Assembly (NCBI GenBank): GCA_016630955.3
Contig: CM049990.2
Location: forward strand, 1,612,001-1,676,000
From: Didymella arachidicola
Taxonomy: Eukaryota; Ascomycota; Dothideomycetes; Pleosporales; Didymellaceae
Length of the DNA: 64,000 nt
Direction: 5' to 3'
Shown here: piece by piece, positions 22,902 through 34,439 of the stretch
How positions within the stretch are numbered: the stretch's first letter is position 1
Layout of the letters: each line of letters begins with the position of its first letter
Position numbers and translations under genes: made by a program
The notes under the pieces: generated by a model
Database searches by the model: none
Seen by the model: the letters and a program-made list of their open reading frames with translations, nothing else
What the model was told of the DNA's origin: nothing

Positions 22902-24258
22902 ATGTTTTGGCCGGTACCATACTACTCGTCCTTCGTGGTCTGCGATTACGTGGTTCCTGTCTGCCGTTCACGAGCACGATGGCTGGACTTTCTTCCGCCC
23001 GCCGACGAAAACTGGTTCGAGGTGGATGTGAATGACCTGGATAGCGAGACACTGTACGGCGCCTTCTGCGAACTCCAAACGATGCATAAGCGAGGTAGAC
23101 ATATACGTGATTTCAGGAAGAAAGAGGAGCTGCTCATCACCTGGCTGCGCAAGAGGGGATACGATGTCAACGAAGATACCTTTGAGATGGTTCAAATCAG
23201 CAAGTCAAAGTCACGGCGATACCTCAATGACTTCCCCGCCATCTGGAAGAAGTGGGACAGGTCGCTTGTGCAGGATCAGGATAAGGAGGTGCTACAGGGC
23301 CTTTTGGAGGAGCTCTACGAGCGAAGCGACTACGATGACGAATGGCAACAGAGCGTAGACGTCATCGTCGAAGAGCTAGAAGACCAAGGCTGGCTGTGGG
23401 ACGAAGAGACCAAGGAGCTCGAGAAAATCAAGAAAAAGGGACGCAAATTCCTCACTGACTACTCCGAGAACGATAAGGGCAAGGGCAAGAACCGAAGCAA
23501 CCGAGAAGTCGCCCTACGCAGCCGTTCCCATGCACCTGACGATGACCGATCCGATCATCGCGAGCACCGCACCTACTGAGAGACAACTACAGTCGTCCGC
23601 AAGCAAAAACAACCACCCCAGGAATCGCCCACCACCGCTCGCGCACCGGGAACAACGATCCACGTCCACCTACCAACCGGCTACTCGCAGGTCGAACAAA
23701 CAACCACCACCAAAAAGACCGTAAAGGGCAAGACAAGGAACCGGCGCATCGAAGCGTCTTCCGAATCCGACGCGAGCGAGCACGACATCAAAGCAAAGCA
23801 GAGTAAGAAAACAAGCAACACCGCGCGGAAAAGCAAGACGAGAAAGCAAGACGAGAAAGCAGGACTCGTCTGAGGAATCCGAGCACGAGTCTTCTGGATC
23901 CGAATCCGAGGCGCGCAGCCACAGCAAGTCCAAAACCCGCAAGTCCGATAACCACAGCAAACCCAAGACCAGACCCAAACATCGCAGCCGCAAACCCTCC
24001 ACTTCCTCCTCCTCCCCATCATCCTCAGAAGAAGAAGACTCCGCTCCTGAGCACACCGAATCTGACGCCACCCCCCACGTCCCTCCCCGCGGCAAGTTGA
24101 TCGCAAACAAGGCCGCTGGATCGGAGGATGAAGCGTGTAATTCGGACGCGGATGCGGATGCGGGGCGCATGGCAAAGACAAAGACGAAGGGGGGGAGGAA
24201 GGCGGCGAGCCAGGTGAAGGGGTGGCGGAGGAAGAAGGGGGAGGGGAAGGGAAAGTGA
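22902..24258 (+). pseudogene. Charged hypothetical gene broken by a stop and a 13-bp duplication
   Basis: The intact part, 22902-23579, codes for 225 aa from an ATG with good context (CACCATG). It is acidic and helical (LQGLLEELYERSDYDDEW; IVEELEDQGWLWDEE) and turns Lys-rich. An in-frame TGA at 23577-23579 ends it, but the same frame continues as a Lys/Thr-rich sequence to 23870. There a perfect 13-bp tandem duplication (23830-23842 and 23843-23855) shifts the frame. With one unit discounted, the downstream frame is a typical Ser/Glu/Lys-rich tail (SSEESEHESSGSESEARS) open to the TGA at 24256-24258. Two lesions in an otherwise coherent gene suggest a pseudogene, or a gene now restricted to its N-terminal 225 aa. 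A non-canonical intron removing the first stop cannot be excluded. Function unknown. Confidence 0.6.
23830..23855 (+). repeat. 13-bp tandem duplication causing a frameshift
   Basis: Two exact copies of AAAGCAAGACGAG lie back to back, followed by a diverged third (AAAGCAGGACTCG). Thirteen is not a multiple of three, so the extra copy moves translation into a frame that stops at 23871-23873. Confidence 0.9.
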
Positions 24259-24784
24259 GGATGGGTATGGGGGAGCGTGTGAGGAAGGGAAGATGGTGAG
24301 ATGGGGGTGAAGGTATATACCACCACACACTACAAGCCAAACATGTGCTCTACAACCATGACGCCACGAAGCTACAACACAACATCCCGTGTACTCTACA
24401 GATCTGACAGCGAGTTTGGAAATTCTTGTATGGTATTCATTGCACTACCGGTCGCCAATCTACCCTGTCCGTATGTGGTATGTCTAACTAGGAAGAGGGA
24501 ATGGGGATATATAGCAGCCCAGACAAGTGTAGGAGATTCGTTACCACCCCTCCGTCTCAGCACGATTTGTTTTCATGGTGATGGCCGAAATCCATGCTGT
24601 ATCTCCGCTAACCATTACTTGGAAAAAGGGGAATCATGCCCATCTTGGCAACACACCCCAAACGCCCACACCACCCCAGAAAGGAAAAAGGAAAAAAAAA
24701 CACCACGCTATGCACTTGAACACCCTTGGCGCACCAAAGAAGAAGAAAAAAACAGGGGGTATACCGCGCTTCCCTCCATCAAAG
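24259..24784. other. Convergent spacer 3' of the broken gene and the RasGAP gene
   Basis: 526 bp between converging genes. It holds a purine-rich A/G tract (about 24680-24755) that becomes a pyrimidine-rich tail on the minus strand, just past the RasGAP stop. No ORF supported. Confidence 0.45.
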
Positions 24785-27700
24785 CTAGGGAATACTCTCC
24801 AGCTCGCTCCTCTGCCTAAGATACTTCGCCGCGAGCCCATCGCCGCCCTTCATACTCTGCTCCATCCAATGCTGCGCAACACACATGGTCATTGGATCGC
24901 TTCTTTGCGGGTCCTGACTCGCTTTGCGCTCGCGGTTGAGCAGCTCTGTCTTGAACACGTCGCTTGGCTTGGTGAGCGGGAGGACAGCGCGGTCGAGTAG
25001 TTCCGGGCTGGTGAGGTAGAAGATGGCGAGTTCGCGCTCTGCGACGGCGTCGCCTTCTTTGGCGGTGATGAGGAGCATGCGGGCGGCGTCGGACATTGTG
25101 TATTTGGGCTGGGGGGACGGGACGGGGGTGGGTGTGCGGTCTGAGGGTTTTTTGGTGGATTGGGAGAGGGTTGCGGCGCGGGACGTGTTGGATGCGTTTA
25201 TAACTTCGTCGACGAGCTCGACCATGATGCGGCATACGTCCTGTTTGAGGCCGAGGGCGGCGAGGCCGACGTCCCAGAAGGCTTTGCCGCGCTCGGTTCT
25301 GTCGAGCATGGTGGCTGGTACGAAGGAGGCGATGTATTGGAGGTCGCGGAAGAGGGATTTGGGGCGGATGTCGGCGTCGCGGAGCAGGTTCTGGATCACG
25401 TCGACGATCATGTCGGTGCTGGGAGGACCGACGGGGGAGCGTGCGTCGCTGAGGTGGGGGATGGGCGAGGAGCGGTCACCGGTCATGATGTGTGCGCGAC
25501 GCTCAGAGCAGTTTGCAATTGTTTCTTCGAGGTTCTGGGCGCGAGAGTGCTGGTTTGCAGGCTCGCGAGAGCTGTACTCAGGGACTGCGCCGAGGGTGGG
25601 TGATTGCGGGACGGTGGGCAGAGTTTCGCGGCGGTTGGCGTACAAGCGTCCAGATCGTGAAGAGAGCGAGGCGACGATCAGAAGCTCGAGCTCATATAGA
25701 GCGTGGAGCTTCGAGTAAGGGTTGGGGTGAGTTGCGAATTTGGTGAGCAGCCGTCGGAACGCGACATTGTATGGAAATTCGAGCAGACCAGCCTTCTTTG
25801 CAGCAGCAACCCCAGCGGAGCGCAAAGTAGCATCGCTCGATGTTGAAGAATGCTCGCCTGCAGAGTGATGTGCATCTGAGCTTGCAGCGTGCTGGAAGGT
25901 TGCAACAGGAGGAGCAGCTTGGCCTCTCTCGTTCCTGCCCAGTGTGTCGAGCGGCACGTTGCGTTGATCAACATGAGGCTGTTTCCGCAGACTCTTCATG
26001 CTCTTCTTCTTGGCAAGCTGTTTTTTGCGCTTACGCTCTTCTTCGTCCCTCCGCTGGATGCAGTCTTCCAAGATGTCACCTCCAAACCAGGAGTCGGTCT
26101 CGCTCCCGCTGGCGAAGACCATGGTGCCAAGATCGCTCAGAAGCAGGCCAGTCAGCGTCTGCTTGAGATCCAAAAGGAAGCGGCGCTTCTCTTCGTTCAC
26201 GCTAGCCGACTGCTTCAACATGACCGTGCCCTTTGACGACGATGCGGTGCGCGGTCGGATGCTGGCCGCGCTTGTCGGCGACTGAGCCTGAGTTTGAAAT
26301 GGCGACCAGAACGTTGTAGCCGAGTCGATGGCCATTACCGGTGACGAGCCACCAAAATAATCTTGCGAGTCAATCGGGCTGGTACCCCAGGGGCTCTGGT
26401 CGAAGTTGCCCGACACATTGCGGTTGGCAACCGAGCGCAAGCTGCTGTGGCTCGGGCGCTGTGCGAAGTCGAGGTTCCTCGAGCCAGGTCGGCCGTGAGT
26501 CTCATACTCCTCGTCGCCAGCAACGGACAGTGTGCCGACACCTGTGAGGAAGAGGTCTCCCTTTTGACGGCCGCTGTCGAGGATCTGCTGATCGCGCTTG
26601 TACAAGTCGCTTGCCCACAGTGTTGGGCCTTCCATCAAATTATCTGCGACAATCTTGTTGACGCACTTGTCAATCTCGAGACAGAAGCGATGGATGCGCT
26701 CCTCGCCCTTGCAGAAGTTCTCAATGCCATACTGATTGATCCACTTCAACGTGATCTCAGACTGCTCGTCCGACAGCTTATTCGGTCCTCCAAAGTCCTG
26801 AGAGGCAGCCATGACGTCCACTAGCTGGGCCTCGTTCCTCAGTGCGAAGTTGTTCGAGGATGACTTGGAGTAGTTGCGCGATCGAGGCGTCTGCAAAGGC
26901 TTACCATCGAGTGTTTTTGTAGGCTGACCCATGATCTTGAGTGCAAGCGCAACATTCTTCGCATCGTCGTACTCTTTGGACCCACGTACGTCACTGATGT
27001 ACCACATCTTGTCTCGCAGGTTCTTGAAGCCGACCATCATTTCTTCAATCATGCCGTCGGACCTCTCTTGAGATTGCTTGAGCCAGACAAACCAGGCTTC
27101 AAACTCTTCGATCGCATTAGCGGCCTTGTTCAGAGAATCGCGGGGCCCGCGGGAGAAGTAGTTGAGGAGCGCAGCATAGCCATTCTTGACGAGCGTGGGC
27201 GAACTGAGCCTGCGGAGGCTCGCCAGTGTCTTGTGATACATGAGCGCATTGACGAAATCCGAACGGGCCTGACACTGTAGCATAGCCGACTCGAGCATGG
27301 TGACCAACACCGAGTTGCCTTCTTGCCTGTCATTGGGGTTTTGTGGATTGCTGTTGCTTCTTGGATGCTGCGGCGAGCGGTGCCGCGCTGGTACGTTACG
27401 TTGGCTCGCGATCAAGTTGGAGAGCTGGCTTTGGGACTGAGTTTGCGGTTGGTTGTAAGGGTTGCGAGACGCAAAAGACTCGCTGGCAACTCTGCCCAGC
27501 CCACGGCCCCTGCCACCTTTCCGTGTCGTCATGCGGTTACTGAAGCTTTTGGACTCGCTGTCGGGCGCCAGCTCCTTGGGTATTTCGTACTCCTCAACGA
27601 GCTTGGCAATGGCTTCCTTTAATTGGTGGTAGTCGTTCTCGAGATCAATCGCGCCCGAACCCTCGTCGTCGCTGCTATCAGTATCGTGCGAATCCTCGTC

Positions 27701-29859
27701 GTGTTCATCTTCATCGTCAGAGTCTTTGCGCATCCTGGGCTTCAGATGCTTGCCGTCAGCAGAGATGTACAGCACGGCCCAGCGCTCTTTGCAAGGATGG
27801 CATGTACCGGAGGTAGCATCACCGCCCAAGATGCGCGTCATCTCGGAGCAGGCCATCCTCAGATGTCGCCCGTAGCTCTCGCTAGGCGCGATTTTCGACT
27901 CGGCATATGCTTCTCCCAGGGGCCGGGTGAGATCGACGGTGCCAGTGTCCAACAAAGGTTCACGGGACGTAGTGTCGCTGGTCATGGACGACGCACTGGC
28001 ACTCAGGACCGAGCTTGCATCGGTCGTTGCTGCAGAAGCGCTGCGGAATGGCATCGAGATACCAGACATGGAAGAGGCAGACGAAGCGACCCCGCCGCGG
28101 CGTTCGGCATCCTTGTTCAGATGGCTCGACGACGGGCGTCGCTCAGGAAACAGCGTGTGGACCAAGGTGATGATATCTGACGGACAGAGCACAATGAACG
28201 GTTGTACTTCGACAGTCTCCCGCGGAGAGGTAATGGCTTTTGCTGGCAAGAGAATGGGTTTCGAGTACGTTTTGGTGTGCTTGAACCTGGCTATTATGCT
28301 CTCAATATGAGTCCGTATCTCTGGAAGAACAGGCACTTGCTGCTTCCTATGACCAATGTTAGCTTCCTGGAACAGGCGGAAACCAAAGGAAAACTCGTAC
28401 CAATTGTAGGTCAAGTCCAAGACGTGTTTCTGCGCGCGGACAGCGATTTCCTTGAGGATCTTCTGGCGGGCGTGTTCGCTGATGTGGTGCTCGATCATGA
28501 TGCCGTGTGTCTGTTGCGGTTAGCCTAGCATGGCGGGACAGCCGAGGGAAGACGTGCCTCGGGATGAATGATGGCATTCATCAAGTACGTGGTGAACAGC
28601 CAGCGCGAGACGAAAAACATCTGCGCGCCTCTGCGGGCGCCCCGCTCATCATCCAGCTTGCGCAGGATAGCGTTTCCAATCTCCAAGACGCCTTCTGGGA
28701 TGCCTCCCGCGCTGGGCTCATCGTCGACGACTTCGAAGAGGCGCTTCACGGCCTTGTCGAAGAACTCGTCAGCGGCAATGGTGTCCTTTGTGCTTCGGGG
28801 TGCGGGCTGGCCCTGTCGTGTGGGCTGGTCCTCTTGCTTTTCCAGCAAGAACTGGCCATCTTGCAGGGCCTGCATGAGATAGAGCTCCAGGTTGGCTTTC
28901 CCCGGCCACTCTCGCATGCCAGCCCAGACATCCAGGATGGTCTTGACGAATCTGTCTGTTCCCGGTCTGTTCTCCTTGATCATCTTGGCACACGTCCCAG
29001 CCCAAACATCGGTGCGGCGCAGGTCCTCGGCGGAGTCCGGCCCAGAGGAATTGGCGAAGATGGTGTATATGAGCGCGGCGAGGGGGTCATGGCGCTGGAA
29101 GCTCAGCAGGCGCTCGACGGGGCTGGGGCCGGTCTGGCTGGGTTTGCTGGCGGCTGGGTTCTTGCCGCGGGCACCGGTGATGGCAATGACCGACTCTACA
29201 GGATCGAGGGCTTGACGAAACGACGAAAGAGACGCGAGTTCTTGCTGGGACAAGGTCGCGATTCGGGCCGCCAGGAAATCGGGGTTGGTGCGGACTTCTG
29301 ATATGAAGTCGAGCAGGTCGTCGAGGATCTTGGAGGGGACCTGGTTGAGAAAGGTAGGGAAGGAGGCTTTGTCTGTCCTCGCGGCGTTCTTGGCCTTGCC
29401 CAGGTCCAGGTCCGGCTCGAGGAGGGCGTACTGGCGGGTGGCGTCGCACGAGTTGCGGACGTCGTTGAGGGCATTGTACAGGTGGGCGAAGCTCTTCTTG
29501 TCGTCGGAGCGGAAGTTGTCGACGAGGGTGCGGTAGGCCAGCTCGCCGCAGTGGACGAGGCGGGCGGAGAGGGCGCTCGAGACCAGCCAGCGGTGCAGGC
29601 GGACGCGCGAGTGGGCCTTGCGCTGCTCCTGGTAGCCCTGCAGGCGGATCAGGTGGGCGAGCTCGGCGAGCGACGTGGCCGAGGGGGGGATGGCGGCCGT
29701 GGGCAGCAGGGCGTCGCTGTAGGCGGAGAGGTCGGCGGGCAGCAGGCGCGGGAGCTTGCCGACAGGGGCGGAGAGCGAGGGCGGCATGTGCGGGCGCTGC
29801 AGAGGGGGCGGAGGAGGAGGGCTGCCATGTGCGTGCTCGTGGGCTGGCCGCGACCCCAT
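24785..29859 (-). CDS. RasGAP-domain protein (GAPVD1-like N-terminus)
   Basis: Probable GTPase-activating protein for a Ras-like GTPase. Exons are 29859-28558, 28510-28401 and 28346-24785, giving 1657 aa. The second intron is ordinary (54 bp; GTACGA...GCTAAC...TAG). The first (28511-28557, 47 bp) appears to use a GC donor (GCACGT) with a GCTAACC branch point; no GT donor keeps the frame. Joining gives the RasGAP-like core: DPLAALIYTIFANSSG, SRWLFTTYLMNAIIHPE, then EHHISEHARQKILKEIAVRA. The rest is long, Ser-rich and partly disordered, with a Lys/Arg coiled segment (RRDEEERKRKKQLAKKKS). I chose the ATG at 29859 (ACCATGG context). The frame is open without an ATG up to about 30135, where a CCCCAG acceptor suggests a possible 5' exon. 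The GTPase target is not readable. Confidence 0.8.
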
Positions 29860-30094
29860 GGTCGAGCTCGGTGTCGGCTGGTCGTGTGTGCGGGCGGGCG
29901 ACGCTGGGGCGGGCGACGCTGGGGCAGGAGAGGACCTGGGAGCCTCGGCGGGCGCGTCGTCGTCTACTGCGTGTGTCGGGGGAGGTGTCGGTGTGTGTGC
30001 AGGTGCGGGCGCTGGGTGCTGCTGCTGCGGCGTGTGGGCGCGGGACGACACCGTGGGCACGCTCGACACATGGGGACTATGCGCGGTGGTGCCA

Positions 30095-30132
30095 GTGTGG
30101 ACGGTGTGGACGGCGTGGACGGCGTGGACGGC
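30095..30132. repeat. 9-bp minisatellite (GTGTGGACG type)
   Basis: About four copies of G(T/C)GTGGACG in tandem. On the minus strand they extend the open frame upstream of the RasGAP start as VHA/VHT repeats, so they may be translated if a 5' exon exists. Confidence 0.7.
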
Positions 30133-30617
30133 GGGCGACTTGGCTGGGGAGCGTCAGTAATGAGAGCCGCGAACCCACGCCCGCCGCCCAAAGCTGCCTC
30201 GCCCTGCCAGCTCATCGTACAGGCGCATTGATGTGCGCCGGGTTGTTGCAGATTGGGCCCTCGTCAGGGCACGCCGGGCACAGACCGCGCAGCTACCGCC
30301 ATCACCCATCACCGCGGGCGGAGGAGAAAACGAGGCTAGGAAGCTGGGAGACACGTACGGGGCGGGGTGTGCCGCAGCATGATGCTGTCGGCGCCATGGG
30401 GAAGCATCTGGGAGGGCCGCTCGACAAGCAGCAGAGAAGGCCGCACGCTGCGAGAGTCTACACAGTATGCCTCCTGGGTTCTGGCGTTCTGACCAGTCTC
30501 TCATCGCCTTGGGCGCCCCTCGAAGCAGCGGATGCGCTGTCAGTCTGAGCTGCTTCGCGCGCCGTTGCAGCCGCCTGCGATTGGCGGGGCTCGAGTCAGG
30601 TCGCTTGCGCAGCAGCA

Positions 30618-30636
30618 AAACAACAACAACAACAAC
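30618..30636 (+). repeat. (AAC)n microsatellite
   Basis: Six tandem AAC units followed by AGCAGC, in the non-coding region upstream of the RasGAP gene. Confidence 0.85.
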
Positions 30637-30973
30637 AGCAGCGCCAGCCAACGGCGCTGGCCGGGAACCGAAGCGAGGACTACGATGACAAGAGGGTCTG
30701 GGGGTGCAGAGGGCGAGGAGCAGCGCCGGCAGCCCGACAATACTATGGTAGACGTTCGCGCACTTGTTCACGCAGCCTGGACGACACGGCCAGCGCCCTC
30801 CTCAGCACAGCAACCGCCATGACTTGCAGCACCACATCATGAGCGGGCCCCGCACAGCCAATCGCCCGCCAGCATCCCTGGGCCACAGCAGCGCTGCATG
30901 CATCGCGCTGCAGCCCCTCGATGCCTCACCCAGTGACCCAATGCCTCACGGCGAGCACCGAGCCCAGTGAGCA

Positions 30974-31014
<41 letters not shown>

Positions 31015-31015
31015 G
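30974..31015 (+). repeat. (TGCTGT)7 microsatellite
   Basis: Seven uninterrupted TGCTGT units in a region with no accepted gene. Read in other phases it gives poly-Leu or poly-Gln open frames, which are composition artefacts. Confidence 0.9.
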
Positions 31016-31867
31016 CCACCTACTACCGCGGTCTCCATGTTGTTCCAGCAGTGCGCTGCGAGCCGAGGCCCTCCCACGACAGCACATCGCCAGCCTTGCT
31101 TGGTGTGTCGGCGGCCTCTGGCGCCCTCCCGCCTCCTCCCGTGGCCCAATCTGCAGCCGCCCCCGTACCCTGGAATCACCACACCACTCGACCTCGTCTT
31201 CACCACCACACACGTGTCCCCGATGCAACCAGCCATGCACTGGTTTTAGATTCACCCATCCACTCGTTTCCAACTCGCCCGCTCACTCCATCTGCATGTC
31301 TTCGCCTGCATCGTCTCCAGCTGCACCCCGAGTCTCGACCCGTGACGTGCTGTCGATTCTGTGGGTGCACGCTCAGACCGGCGTCTCCACAGGCGTTGCC
31401 GCTGTCGCGCTTGATGTGCTGGCACCCCTTAACCAGCCCTGCGCATATGCACTGTTTCGCTGTCACAACACACCCGTGTCTGATTCGCCGCTGCGTCTGG
31501 CCTGGAAAACGTGCCATGTTCGAGAATGCTCAACGCTGCCATTTGCTGCCTGCGAACCGCGTTCCATGATGCTGTTGCGCTGCAGAGCGAACGCACGTTG
31601 ACGGGGTTGACTCGACCTGCAAACGCCGTCTGCTACCTTGCGAGTGCATTCCGATACGGAACCAAGTCGATGCTGTGCACGCATGCATTCACCTTTCGCC
31701 ATCCAGGACGAGGAGAATGGCGGGAATGCCTTGTATACACGCTACCACGATATGACCTGTTCTGAGCCGCAGCAGCACGACTGGGATGACCTGTCCGATG
31801 CTGCATCGACCATGTGCCACAGCGTCCCACGACACCGCCTCCAGCAACCCGCATACCAGTCCATCCC

Positions 31868-31933
31868 GTCACGAGACCTACAGGTGCTGCGTCACGAGAC
31901 CTACAGGTGCTGCGTCACGAGACCTACAGATGC
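31868..31933 (+). repeat. 23-bp tandem repeat, almost three copies
   Basis: Units start at 31868, 31891 and 31914. The first two are identical (GTCACGAGACCTACAGGTGC plus TGC), and the third has one substitution before it ends. It lies about 26 bp past the stop of the exopolyphosphatase gene, so it is likely transcribed in that 3' untranslated region. Confidence 0.9.
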
Positions 31934-31959
31934 CATGCGCCCCTCACCGTGCTGCTCAG

Positions 31960-33336
31960 TCACCTCCCCTTCGCCTGTCTCAGCAACGGCGCGACACGTT
32001 TGCGACTGTGCTGCACGTGCCGCTGCCACCACACTCGCCGCCACTGCTGTCCGCCGTCTGCGCGCGCCACGTCTGCATCCTCCGTCCACTCCTGTAGTCC
32101 GAGCTCCTCTGTCGAGCTGGCCTTGAACTTCTCTGCCCACGCAACCGCCTCCTCGTTGAATGCCCAGAGCAGCAGCTCGCGCTGAAACTCGCCGTCCGGA
32201 GACGTCGACGTGGTCATGATGCTGTACAGATCCAGGCCGCGCTGCTGCTTAAAGGCCCTCAGTTGATCCAGAAACGCATTCGCAGATTCGCCTGACGAAG
32301 ATCCGGCCTCGTTGCCTGCTTTCTCTTGCAGAAAAGACAGCGGCGCGACGACGGAACTAATACCCAGCTTCTGCCCATCGTCCTGCTCCCACTCTTTGTA
32401 ATCTTTCTGCAGTATATCCTGCAACTTAAGCGCGCCAATATCCCTCTTCGCACTGTCAATCCCCTCGTAGAACGCAGTGCGATCGTAGCCCGTCGCTAGC
32501 TGCGGGCACAGCAGCACCTTCGCCTCGAGATACTCAACAGCCCTGCGATCGTGCTCCGTAGTCTTACTCTCATCCTGCAAATTCGCCGTATCAATAAGAA
32601 TGCTCGCCAGGCCCAGCTGCGCAACACTCGCATCCCAGTGCTTAACAACAGCATCACCCTCAGACAAACCCTCACCCTGCACATGATCCGCGCCCGAAAC
32701 CGCAGACCCCGAAACCGCATCCCACGCACTCCTCACAAACTCCACAACCAAACTCGTGCAACTCCCGCTCTTCTCAATAACCCTCGGCTCCACCCCCGTA
32801 ACCTCAGGTACTCCCCCCTCATCATCATGGTGATCAATCACGCCGTGCACACGGCCAGAGTACATCTTGCCCAGCTGGCCTTGCAGCACATTATGATCAA
32901 CAAGCACCCACGCCGTCCTCTCCGGCCTCAACCTCTCTTGAATCCCCTCCAACGCGGGTAAATCATCAAGCGTAATCAAATCCCCCGCCTCGATCCCCGC
33001 ACATTTAAACACAGCGCTGAACTCAGGCCGCGTGGCGATGGATGAAGCGCGCAGGTTAGTCACGGGGATGTACAAAGGCGTGAATGCATGCTTCGGTGGT
33101 GAGAGGGAGCGGATGTATGCGTAGAGGAGGGCGCTGCTTAGGGAGTCGAGGTCTGGTGGATATCAGCTTCGGCTTCAGCTTCAACCTTGGAAATACTTCC
33201 AAGGTCATGTGAGGTGCTGACCGGCAGACTCGTTGCCTATCACCAGAGTGAGTTTTTGGTTTGAACTAATCGAGGAGCGCAGAGCAGTTTTTGCCTGGGC
33301 TAGGAAGGCGCGCAGGGAGGTCCGCGGGAGTGCCAT
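31960..33336 (-). CDS. PPX1: Exopolyphosphatase (DHH/DHHA2 family)
   Basis: Hydrolyses terminal phosphates from inorganic polyphosphate in the cytosol. Exons 33336-33222 and 33152-31960 with a 69-bp intron give 435 aa. The intron splits the first metal-binding motif, which after joining reads VIGNESADLDSLSSA (Asp39 and Asp41 as ligands). The second motif, VLVDHN (Asp124), and the family-defining GVIDHHDDEG (DHH at 145-147) follow in order. The DHHA2-like C-terminal region ends with RRVWWQRHVQHSRKRVAPLL. Order, spacing and length fit yeast Ppx1-type enzymes. The intron contains an 8-bp-stem perfect hairpin (33185-33204). With the nearby SPX-EXS gene it points to phosphate homeostasis, though the two are not an operon. 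Confidence 0.95.
33185..33204. repeat. Perfect hairpin inside the PPX1 intron
   Basis: CCTTGGAA and TTCCAAGG form an 8-bp stem around a 4-nt loop, close to the donor site of the 69-bp intron. It could fold in the pre-mRNA or be a palindromic protein site; neither is shown. Confidence 0.6.
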
Positions 33337-33637
33337 TGTGAGTGTGTGTTGTGAAGAGGAATGGTGGTGGGTTGGTGGTGGAATTAGATATTGAGTGATG
33401 ACGTAAGCTGTCACGTGACATTACATCTTGTAGACTGGGCAGTGCATGTCGTGTCGTGCGGCGTGGTGCTGCAGGAGTTGCGGATGCATGGTCCACAATA
33501 TTCGTAGGACTATGATAAGGCTCGTGGTGGTTTGGTGAGATGTAAAGGCTACTGAGGTATCCAAGCGCACGGCTCCATCTCGAGAGTTCTTTGTGAGTAC
33601 GGAGAACAGCCCTCGAGCAAGAGCGAAAGAACCCCAG

Positions 33638-34439
33638 TCAACTAAGCTCCACGCTTCCGGCAGGCACACCCCTCACACTCCTCAGCCTGCGGGCGAAAAA
33701 CTGCATTATGGGCAGCATCTCGTCCCTATTGCTGGGCATCCCATCCCCGTTCTTCTTCCACTCCTTGATCTCCACAAACTCAAAAGCATCTTTCAGCTTC
33801 GCCACAGCACTATCCGTGACCGCAGACCCCCTCTCCGCCCTACACACCAACACCGGCGTCCTACTCTTCCCCGCTCTCAGAGAAAAAGATGCAGGCACCC
33901 TCCCCCCCACACTCACAACCCCCCCTAGCTCTTCGCCTTGAAGCTCAAGCGCGGCTTGCAAACCCACCATCCCGCCTTGTCCGAACCCGAAAATTGTTAT
34001 CTCGCGGGGGGTGTATCCGCACTTGCCCACCAAACCCCCCCGTATAACGTCCTCGAGAACCAATCGTGTCGATGCGGTGAAGCCCGTGTCCAAATCCATC
34101 TCCCCCGTGGCTTGGTCGAAAAGCATATCATCCCCCCAGTGAAACCCGCCCAGCTCGAACGGCAGCGGTGCGGGGGCTTGCACCGCGATGCATGCTGTCT
34201 CGGGCAGGTTCAGCTGCTGGCCCAGGCGGGTGAAGGAGGCATTCGTGTCGCCGAGGCCGTGGAGGAGGATGAGAATGTTTGTGGGTGGCTGTGAGGGGGG
34301 AGCTGGGGGGGTTAGCTGCGTTTTTGTCTCGTTGTGTGGGGGTTTGCTGAGCAGCGGATTGTGTAGCGGACGTACGCGGTGTGATGCTCAGGTTTACTGA
34401 GGAGGGGAAGTCGGCGGGAGTGGGCAGGCGCCCGAGCAT
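33638..34439 (-). CDS. Acyl-protein-thioesterase-like alpha/beta hydrolase lacking the Ser nucleophile
   Basis: Exons 34439-34376 and 34299-33638 with a 76-bp intron give 241 aa, the normal size for the phospholipase/carboxylesterase (APT1-like) fold. The oxyanion strand ILILLHGLGDTNASF and the core block ITIFGFGQGGMVGL are clear. In active APT enzymes that block is GFSQGG; here the serine position is glycine, and the C-terminal segment (SNRDEMLPIMQFFARRL) lacks the expected catalytic His. From memory, a fungal side branch of this family carries the same change, so this is probably a conserved pseudoenzyme or one with a different mechanism rather than a fresh mutation. Initiation at the ATG at 34439 is supported by the intron join. 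Confidence 0.82.

Larger units (their letters stand above)
29860..31959. other. Long leader/intergenic region with simple repeats
   Basis: 2.1 kb between the RasGAP start and the exopolyphosphatase stop. It is GC-rich, full of CAG/CTG- and CCG-type simple sequence, and gives several overlapping low-complexity open frames on both strands that I do not accept as genes. It should contain the RasGAP promoter and leader and the exopolyphosphatase 3' end. Four short tandem repeats inside are listed separately. Confidence 0.45.

Noticed and set aside
30154..31569. Several Leu-, Gln- and Pro-rich frames around the TGCTGT repeat
   Set aside because: They arise from simple repeats and GC-rich composition and overlap each other on both strands.
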